A stretch of 64,000 nt of DNA, taken from contig NZ_CP034783.1 of the NCBI RefSeq assembly GCF_006094435.1, positions 1,639,001-1,703,000 on the forward strand, given 5' to 3'. How positions within the stretch are numbered: position 1 is the first letter of the stretch; every line of letters starts with the position of its first letter. This DNA is from Pseudomonas sp. MPC6 (GTDB lineage Bacteria; Pseudomonadota; Gammaproteobacteria; Pseudomonadales; Pseudomonadaceae). Below are positions 58,694 to 64,000 of the stretch, piece by piece. The translations under genes and the position numbers were made by a program. The notes below the pieces were generated by a model. That model was not told the origin of the DNA. It ran no database searches and saw only the letters and a list, made by a program, of their open reading frames with translations.

Positions 58694-60799
58694 ATGAGTA
58701 ATTATAGCTCGACCGCGTCGGCGAGTCACCGACTGCCGCCGACCATTTTCGACCTCGTCGCTCAGCATCAGGCCGGTAAGGCGAAGGCACCGTCAATGCT
58801 GGCAACCCCTGTGCAGTCGATCACAGGCACGGTGACCACTTCGGCCGTGTCCTTCAGCGTGGACCCACAGCCCGCGGCCAACGAGCCCATAGAGTGGAAT
58901 GCTGACATCTGGTTGGCCGACTTCAACGCTGCTCTGGACGCCAACGACAGCGCCCAGCAGGACGCACTTGCCGCGATCGCCAAAGCGGCCATGGAAGACG
59001 CACAGCAACGTGGCGACGTCGACCGTGCCCACTCGATCAGTACAGCAGCCGCCAAGGCGGGGAACGCCCGCAGGGCAGCCCAACAAGCAGCAGTCGAAGC
59101 CATGCAGGTCGCTGACCACGAAGCCGAATACGAGGTACAAGGGGAATTTGCGAATCTGCCCTCAGTGGCGTTCGGCGAAGGTGCAGCGGCTCGCACTGAA
59201 GCCCCCGCGACGACCGGTATGCCGCTTCAAAAGGCACACGAAGGTGGCACGCCGATCGTGCACATAAGTACCGCCATCGGGGCGTTATCCCTGCGCCTTG
59301 GCGCCGACGATTCGCCCGAGTTCGAGGCTGAGGTGCGCGCCTTCATCATGGAAGGTGCAGCTGAAGAGGCCAAGGAACTGTGCCATGCGAAACTCGGCAA
59401 AATCGTCAAGCTAACCGACCCATCGAACGCGCTGCTGGGCTTGATCGTCCGTGAATTCGCCTACCACGCAGGGGACAACGGCGCGTACCGCGTGACCTCT
59501 GCCAAACAGCTGCAACAGCCAGGGTTCAAAAATTACTGTCGCAAGCATTACGGCGACGTGTTCGGCACGGACGTGGACGGGAACATCGTCCGGGAATTCG
59601 CTGGCGAAGTATGGTGGCGCCAGATCGGCGATAGATATCGCGTCATCACCGATGATGTCATGGACCCGACAGCGAAGCCCGACGACCCCAACAGCGAGAC
59701 GTTCAATCGTTATCATGTGCTGAAAGACACGATGGTCAGGCCCGACATGAGCGCCACCCGCGCCGACATAAAGACCCTCGACGAATACTTGCTGTATGTA
59801 GACGGCGGTGACGAGGTAACCCGCGAATACCAGCTGGACTATTGGGCGTACATGCTCCAGCACCCGGACGTGAACATCCCGGTGGCGTTGGTGTTCATAT
59901 CGCCGGAGGAAGGCACCGGCAAATCGACTTTGTCCTACCTGCTCAAGTGGCAGTTTGGTCCCGACTTGGTATCGACTGCGGGCGGCGACGCCATCTATGG
60001 AGGTTTCCATGACCCCTTCGTGCACTACCGCATCACGCACATGGACGAAATGCCACAACCTGTGCACCACGGTGTGGATGGACTTGCGTTCCTGTATCGG
60101 CTGATATCTGAGAAATACACTTCCCTCAAGCGCATATGGAAGGGCGCGTCGAAGCAACGTACCCCGCACATCGTGATCACCACGAACAGACTCGACGCGC
60201 TGAAGGTCACCGACACGGCTCGCCGGTTCTGCTTTGCCGTGAATTTGGAGAAACCGAAGAGCGCGGACTACTACAACAGGCTCTACGCCTGGATCGGAGA
60301 AGACGCACCCGGCCCCGGAATGGCGAAGTTGGCCGGCTACTTGATGAAGCGTGACGTGTCCAAGTGGAACCCCTACGCACGTCCGCCGATGACAGATGCC
60401 AGGCGGTACATCCAGCAAGCATCGCTCAGCTCCGAAGCTGAGTTCATACAGCGGCTGATCGAGGGGCGCGACCCCGACTTGATTCCTGGCACTGGTTACG
60501 CCAATCCGTTCGCCAAGGATATGGGGCGCGTCACCAGCATATTGCTAGGCCTTAGCGGATACCCGCCAGCCATTACCAATGGACTGCGGTTCACTGACAA
60601 GTCCGTGGCCAAAGCGTTGCGCGAACTCGGGTACGAGCAAGTCAACAAGAAGGCCACCACCAGCAGCGACAAGGCGTGGTGCTGGCGCAAGTTCGACTAC
60701 TGGGAAAGCAAAAAGCCCAGGCACTACAACGCCTACATCAAGGATGGCACTACCCCCGACGATTACCCGAAAACCGAGGCGTCCGACGATGAAGATTGA
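58694..60799 (+). CDS. DUF5906 primase-helicase (phage replication)
   Basis: 701 residues. The N-terminal 180 residues are Ala-rich and low in homology. The SF3-like helicase core has Walker A SPEEGTGKSTLSYL (about 402-415), Walker B-like THMDEMPQ, and the sensor IVITTNRLDALK followed by the arginine finger region TARRFCFAVN. Phage and plasmid primase-helicases of this type start replication of the element. It overlaps the following small gene by 11 bases. Confidence 0.88.
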   Translation: MSNYSSTASASHRLPPTIFDLVAQHQAGKAKAPSMLATPVQSITGTVTTSAVSFSVDPQPAANEPIEWNADIWLADFNAALDANDSAQQDALAAIAKAAMEDAQQRGDVDRAHSISTAAAKAGNARRAAQQAAVEAMQVADHEAEYEVQGEFANLPSVAFGEGAAARTEAPATTGMPLQKAHEGGTPIVHISTAIGALSLRLGADDSPEFEAEVRAFIMEGAAEEAKELCHAKLGKIVKLTDPSNALLGLIVREFAYHAGDNGAYRVTSAKQLQQPGFKNYCRKHYGDVFGTDVDGNIVREFAGEVWWRQIGDRYRVITDDVMDPTAKPDDPNSETFNRYHVLKDTMVRPDMSATRADIKTLDEYLLYVDGGDEVTREYQLDYWAYMLQHPDVNIPVALVFISPEEGTGKSTLSYLLKWQFGPDLVSTAGGDAIYGGFHDPFVHYRITHMDEMPQPVHHGVDGLAFLYRLISEKYTSLKRIWKGASKQRTPHIVITTNRLDALKVTDTARRFCFAVNLEKPKSADYYNRLYAWIGEDAPGPGMAKLAGYLMKRDVSKWNPYARPPMTDARRYIQQASLSSEAEFIQRLIEGRDPDLIPGTGYANPFAKDMGRVTSILLGLSGYPPAITNGLRFTDKSVAKALRELGYEQVNKKATTSSDKAWCWRKFDYWESKKPRHYNAYIKDGTTPDDYPKTEASDDED

Positions 60800-61031
60800 C
60801 TGGATTGAATGGCTCGGCCGCGGCATGCAGCTCGCGCTCGTTGTGCTGGTGGTCGGCGGGATCTATGGGTGGGCACAGCAGCAAAGCGCCAAGCAGGACG
60901 CTATGTGCGACGTGGCGCTGTCGTACGTCGAAGTCCTCGAGTCGCAGAGGGGGGCGACCCGGCAAGAAATCCGTAGTGCGAAGAGAGTGGCAGACGACGC
61001 CTGCGCTGAACCTGAATACACCGACTACTGA
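60789..61031 (+). CDS. Small membrane protein, phage region
   Basis: 80 residues from an ATG overlapping the primase stop. One membrane helix (LALVVLVVGGIYGWA, about 15-30), then a soluble tail with a Cys pair (MCDVAL, DDACAEPE). No family recognised. Its position after the primase is common for small phage accessory or inner-membrane genes. Confidence 0.65.
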   Translation: MKIDWIEWLGRGMQLALVVLVVGGIYGWAQQQSAKQDAMCDVALSYVEVLESQRGATRQEIRSAKRVADDACAEPEYTDY

Positions 61032-61108
61032 AAAAGACAGAAGCTATCGGGTTAGACACGGGGTTGCTGGCCGCCTACTAGATATTTTGCCCTCAACCCC
61101 GGCACTGC

Positions 61109-61618
61109 TTAGTTGCAGCCGATTGACAAACTGCCGTCTGACTTCATCCAGACCCCGATCCGGTTACCTTCAAAATGACATCCGGTCATAACTATCCCCC
61201 CTATGTTCAGCTGATTACCTGACAAGTCTAGAAGACTTGGCATTGCGGATGCGTACTTAACAAAGTAACCATTAGGGGTATAAAGTTCAGCGGCAGTCTT
61301 TAGGGACGCAGCTTCTTCGCGTTGAATCTCAAAGAGAACCCGACCATTCAGCTTGCAGACTGTAACTTTGTCGTGATGCTCGAGTGTCACACCTGCCTTT
61401 TTCCCCTGTTCTGTTTCATGTAACCTTGAGCCGACGACCTTGGTAAGGTAAGTGCCATCTTCATGGTACACGGGAATTTGAGTAGTGAAGCCAGCCTGCT
61501 CTACGCGCACTACTTGAATCAATGGAGTGTCATCAAATTGCAAAATAGTAGGGGTGTTAACAAATAGATTTGTACCGAGTTCTACACTTGGCGCGGTTTT
61601 AAAAATGAGCTTATCCAC
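61109..61618 (-). CDS. Unknown protein in the phage cargo region
   Basis: 169 residues on the minus strand. Base composition is visibly more AT-rich than the neighbours. No signal peptide or membrane helix. The C-terminal half (ELYTPNGYFVKYAS, LNIGGIVMTGCHFEGNRIGVW then SDGSLSIGCN) looks like a beta-rich repeat, but I cannot name a family. It lies between the replication module and the TIR gene on the opposite strand, so it has its own promoter. A cargo or defence-linked role is a guess. Confidence 0.6.
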   Translation of the reverse strand: MDKLIFKTAPSVELGTNLFVNTPTILQFDDTPLIQVVRVEQAGFTTQIPVYHEDGTYLTKVVGSRLHETEQGKKAGVTLEHHDKVTVCKLNGRVLFEIQREEAASLKTAAELYTPNGYFVKYASAMPSLLDLSGNQLNIGGIVMTGCHFEGNRIGVWMKSDGSLSIGCN

Positions 61619-61773
61619 AATTACTCCCTGTTCTCAGCTGCTTTCTGCAGTGGTTGGTGTGACGGCATTCGGCCATCATGAGCATCTAACCACAAACCGC
61701 GTAGCCTGAGAGCGTCTTTTTGTGCCCTTGTATTGCTGCTACGCTTTCGGCTTTCTCGAATGGAGTCGAAGCC

Positions 61774-61998
61774 ATGCCTGCACCCGAATACTCTCTGCCT
61801 GACACTCTCGAACGCCTGTACAACAATCAGCTGGCGCTGGAAGCCGCGATCATGGAGCTGACGCTGCTGGTCGAGCAGCAAGGCCATGCCGAGGCCGGCA
61901 ACAACGTCCGCGGTGCCCTGCACACGATCGGCGAGAACGAGGGGCACATCAAGCAAGGCCTGGCCAAGCTGGTGCTGCAGCATCGTGGCGGTGCCTGA
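61774..61998 (+). CDS. Small helical protein upstream of the TIR gene
   Basis: 74 residues from the ATG at 61774 with TGGAG 9 bases ahead. Mostly helical (LPDTLERLYNNQLALEAAIM, NVRGALHTIGENEGHIKQGL), no Cys pair, no membrane segment. It ends 82 bases before the TIR gene, and both read in the same direction. The function is unknown. It could be an independent phage gene or a companion of the TIR protein. Confidence 0.65.
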   Translation: MPAPEYSLPDTLERLYNNQLALEAAIMELTLLVEQQGHAEAGNNVRGALHTIGENEGHIKQGLAKLVLQHRGGA

Positions 61999-62080
61999 AT
62001 GGCCTATGGACAGGATGATGGCAAATAGGTAGCTTTTCTTTCATGTGCCGATTCACGCCACGGAAAATGGAATCCGTTTG

Positions 62081-62908
62081 ATGAGCATGCAGTATTTGAA
62101 AACTCCTCTCGAAAGGGTGAGCTACCTACAAACTTTGTTGATCGCTCGCGCCACGGGCAATGGTGGGGATCCATTTGAGTATGTACAGCTTCGGCATGAG
62201 CTACTCAATGATGCATCGATATCTGAATTCCTACCCGTCTGGATAAAGTTGCACAGAGACCTCGCTTCTTTCTGGGGCTTCATCAAGCATAAATTCCCAT
62301 CCTATGCGGAGCGCAGAAACTACATATCAGAGCAATTCACGCCGGTGCTCGACTTGCTAGAGTTCGGTGCAGCACCGCCCGCGCCATACAAGTCAATTGC
62401 TGCCGCCGCCTTGAGTCAAACCCCAAGCTGGCAGCAAGTAGCGCCGGCACCTCCAGCGGTAGCGAGAAACAAAAGAAATGTTTTTATCGTTCATGGCAGG
62501 GACAACGAATCCAAGCAGGAGGTAAGTCGCTTCATCGAGAGCGTCGGGCTCAAGGCGATCATCTTGCACGAGCAGGCGAGCGGTGGTCGGACGATCATCG
62601 AAAAAATCGAGCATTACTCAGGTGATGCTGACTTCGCACTGGTTCTGTACACACCCTGTGACCACGGGCGAGGCGCTCACGAACCGAACGTGAAACCGAA
62701 GAACAGAGCCAGACAGAACGTCGTCTTCGAGCACGGTTACCTGATGGGCAAGCTGGGGAGGGAGAACGTTTGCGCTCTGTCCAAGGGCGACATCGAGACA
62801 CCCAACGACATCAGTGGGGTGGTCTACGTCGACTTTGATGCCTCAGGGGCATGGAAGCGGGAGGTCGTCAAAGAGCTTAGGGAGTGCGGTTACGTAGTGA
62901 ACTGGTAG
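62081..62908 (+). CDS. CAP12-like TIR domain protein, candidate antiphage effector
   Basis: 275 residues from the ATG at 62081 (TGGAA upstream). The N-terminal domain (about 1-105; LKTPLERVSYLQTLLIARAT, FWGFIKHKFPSYAERRNYI) is of a type often fused to TIR domains. After a Pro/Ala linker, the C-terminal half (about 130-275) is a CAP12/Pycsar-TIR-like fold: VFIVHGRDNE, ILHEQASGGRTIIEKIEHYS, ALVLYTPCD, and QNVVFEHGYLMGKLG, whose Glu is the likely NADase residue. TIR effectors of this kind deplete NAD+ during phage infection. Its place in a phage-like element suggests superinfection defence. Confidence 0.85.
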   Translation: MSMQYLKTPLERVSYLQTLLIARATGNGGDPFEYVQLRHELLNDASISEFLPVWIKLHRDLASFWGFIKHKFPSYAERRNYISEQFTPVLDLLEFGAAPPAPYKSIAAAALSQTPSWQQVAPAPPAVARNKRNVFIVHGRDNESKQEVSRFIESVGLKAIILHEQASGGRTIIEKIEHYSGDADFALVLYTPCDHGRGAHEPNVKPKNRARQNVVFEHGYLMGKLGRENVCALSKGDIETPNDISGVVYVDFDASGAWKREVVKELRECGYVVNW

Positions 62909-62922
62909 CGTCCAGCGAAACA

Positions 62923-62946
62923 AAGGCCACTCTCGCGGGTGGCCTT
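62923..62946. terminator. Terminator after the TIR gene
   Basis: AAGGCCAC-TCTCGCGG-GTGGCCTT, between the TIR gene and convergent phage genes. Confidence 0.75.
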
Positions 62947-62966
62947 GTCGTCTGTGCCGCACATCG

Positions 62967-63107
62967 TCAATTGTCATGCGGTTGCTTCGGTGCCTTCTTC
63001 TGACTGGGCTGCACATCCTTCCCCGGCAGTTCCTGCTTCACCCTAGGGAAGTACGGTTCCTGACTCGGGATCGGCTTCTTGGTTTCGCCTTCGCGCTTGT
63101 CGATCAT
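62967..63107 (-). CDS. Small phage protein
   Basis: 46 residues, MIDKREGETKKPIPSQEPYF at the start, Lys/Pro rich. It begins 1 base after the stop of the 80-residue gene, with GAGGTG before the ATG, so it is coupled to that gene. It is too short to assign; real because of the coupling and Shine-Dalgarno. Confidence 0.55.
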   Translation of the reverse strand: MIDKREGETKKPIPSQEPYFPRVKQELPGKDVQPSQKKAPKQPHDN

Positions 63108-63108
63108 T

Positions 63109-63351
63109 TCACACCTCACTTTCAGTGCCGGGGTTGGCACACTCTGTCTGTGCTGGAAAACCCAGCTCTTGGCGTAACGCCCGCTCCACGTCTTCCATGG
63201 ATAGCCTTTCCACCATCGTCTCAAAACCTGCACGGAAGCCACGAAGCATTGCCCGCTGTCGCCGCTTCACGGCCTCACTGGCGCGACGTGACTCGATGTC
63301 GCCCTGCACGTCTCGCAGCATCATTCGGATCAACTCACTTCTGCGCAGCAT
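63109..63351 (-). CDS. Small helical phage protein
   Basis: 80 residues, strongly charged and helical (RMMLRDVQGDIESRRASEAV, GFETMVERLSMEDVERALRQ). It lies 12 bases from the end of the scaffold-like gene and probably belongs to its transcript. Family not recognised. Confidence 0.65.
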   Translation of the reverse strand: MLRRSELIRMMLRDVQGDIESRRASEAVKRRQRAMLRGFRAGFETMVERLSMEDVERALRQELGFPAQTECANPGTESEV

Positions 63352-63363
63352 GATCCACCCCCG

Positions 63364-64000
63364 TCAGAACGCTGGCCCTTGCGAGCCACCGCCCTTCATT
63401 TCCTTCCAGAACTTGTCGAACTCGGCATCAGACATTTCACTGATCTGACTAGCGCTGATAGCGCCGCGCTCATCAGGCGCCCGCGCAGATCCGCTGAGGG
63501 TGGACAGACTGGTGTTCGGCTGCACACGCGGTGCAGATCGGTGGCCAAGAGCCTGCGCCTTCGCGTAAATCCTTTCGGCTGGGTTGGTCCCGCTCGCCAG
63601 ACACTGACGAGCGAACTCATTCAGCGCACCGGTGCGGACCATTTGAAGTTGTTCCTCGGTCGCCTGCGGGTAGAGCTGACGTATCTGCGCGTCGGCGTTG
63701 CGCTGCACCAGCTCGACCGCTTGTTCGTAGTCCGGCACCGACGCAGCGAACTGCTTCTCCAGACTGTCAACAGCGAGGGCCACCTGCTGGTGCTGCACCG
63801 CAGCCTGCTGCTGTTGCGCAGGACCGTTCTGTAACTGCTCGAGCCGCTGCTCAAACTGCTTCTCCTTAGCTTTAAGCCAGCCGACCGGGTCTTCTTCGAC
63901 ATCGGGGATTTCCGCTTCGGCTGCTGCCTGTTGCGCCTGCTGCTGTGCGGCCTGCTGTTGCTGCATAAGCTGCTGGAGTTGAGCCTGTAACTGTGCAGTA
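63364..64000 (-). CDS. Scaffold-like phage protein (partial)
   Basis: At least 212 residues, the frame being open to the last base, so the N-terminus is missing. It is Gln/Ala rich at the start (repeated QQQAQ), with predicted coiled coil (AKEKQFEQRLEQLQNGP), VDSLEKQFAASVPDYEQAVE and a C-terminal MSDAEFDKFWKEMKGG. Composition and a terminal helix of this type are typical of capsid scaffolding proteins of tailed phages. It reads towards the TIR gene. Scaffold is the best guess, not certain. Confidence 0.7.
   Translation of the reverse strand, partial: TAQLQAQLQQLMQQQQAAQQQAQQAAAEAEIPDVEEDPVGWLKAKEKQFEQRLEQLQNGPAQQQQAAVQHQQVALAVDSLEKQFAASVPDYEQAVELVQRNADAQIRQLYPQATEEQLQMVRTGALNEFARQCLASGTNPAERIYAKAQALGHRSAPRVQPNTSLSTLSGSARAPDERGAISASQISEMSDAEFDKFWKEMKGGGSQGPAF

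Overview
The window is chromosomal DNA of a Pseudomonas, most likely of the P. fluorescens complex. The evidence is the gene content and order, which match what I know of P. aeruginosa (fumC2-DUF2059-bolA-trhO-DsbA-ABC-rbdA; aminotransferase-msrB-gpx-ospR-sagS; the NAGGN trio next to mnmC, pap and a thiolase), the many REP/REPIN palindromes of Pseudomonas type between genes, and the high GC content. All product names are inferred from reading the translations; no database search was run.

Layout. 1-2 kb: the end of a DUF1588/DUF1585-type c-heme protein and a Tat-exported DUF1552 protein, then a tiny DUF3309 membrane protein. 2.4-4.3 kb: an SDR enzyme, a YnfA membrane protein, a CsrA/Rsm paralogue and a YheU protein. 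4.3-5.9 kb: an IS110-family (IS1111-like) element lodged inside a composite REP palindrome. 5.9-10.8 kb: the osmoprotectant operon asnO-ngg-M42 peptidase for N-acetylglutaminylglutamine amide. 10.9-17.4 kb: mnmC, polyP:AMP phosphotransferase, thiolase, a DUF6316 protein and a DMT exporter. 17.5-27.0 kb: fumC, DUF2059, bolA, trhO, a DsbA-like protein, an ABC exporter, an RbdA-like GGDEF/EAL protein and a TenA/PqqC-fold protein. 27.1-29.6 kb: sugE/gdx under a clear guanidine-II riboswitch, a BASS transporter and rdgC. 29.7-30.3 kb: two copies of a tRNA-Val/tRNA-Asp pair. 30.6-36.5 kb: an FKBP lipoprotein, a YkvA protein, an HTH/Sel1 operon, a DUF6124 gene behind a leader that looks like a phage P1 c4 / P4 cI antisense-RNA locus, and prc. 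36.6-44.2 kb: a quinone oxidoreductase, a HAD phosphatase, and an ABC importer operon with an embedded alkaline-phosphatase-superfamily enzyme, divergent from a GntR/UTRA regulator. 44.2-54 kb: a DODA dioxygenase, tpm, htpX, an AlaA-like aminotransferase, msrB, gpx-ospR, sagS-like, DUF815 and free-Met-sulfoxide reductase. 54-58.2 kb: an EvgS/RocS-type hybrid kinase and its LuxR-type response regulator.

58.3-64 kb is different. There are no REPs, and the genes are an AlpA-like regulator, a DUF5906 primase-helicase, a small membrane protein, two unknown genes, a CAP12-like TIR protein and, convergently, three small genes including a scaffold-like protein cut by the window end. I read this as the left part of a prophage carrying a TIR-type defence gene between its replication and structural modules.

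The most unusual signals are the c4-like RNA switch ahead of the DUF6124 gene (33.6-33.8 kb), the TIR cargo region of the prophage (61-63 kb), and the IS110 element nested in a double REP palindrome, with room for a bridge RNA.
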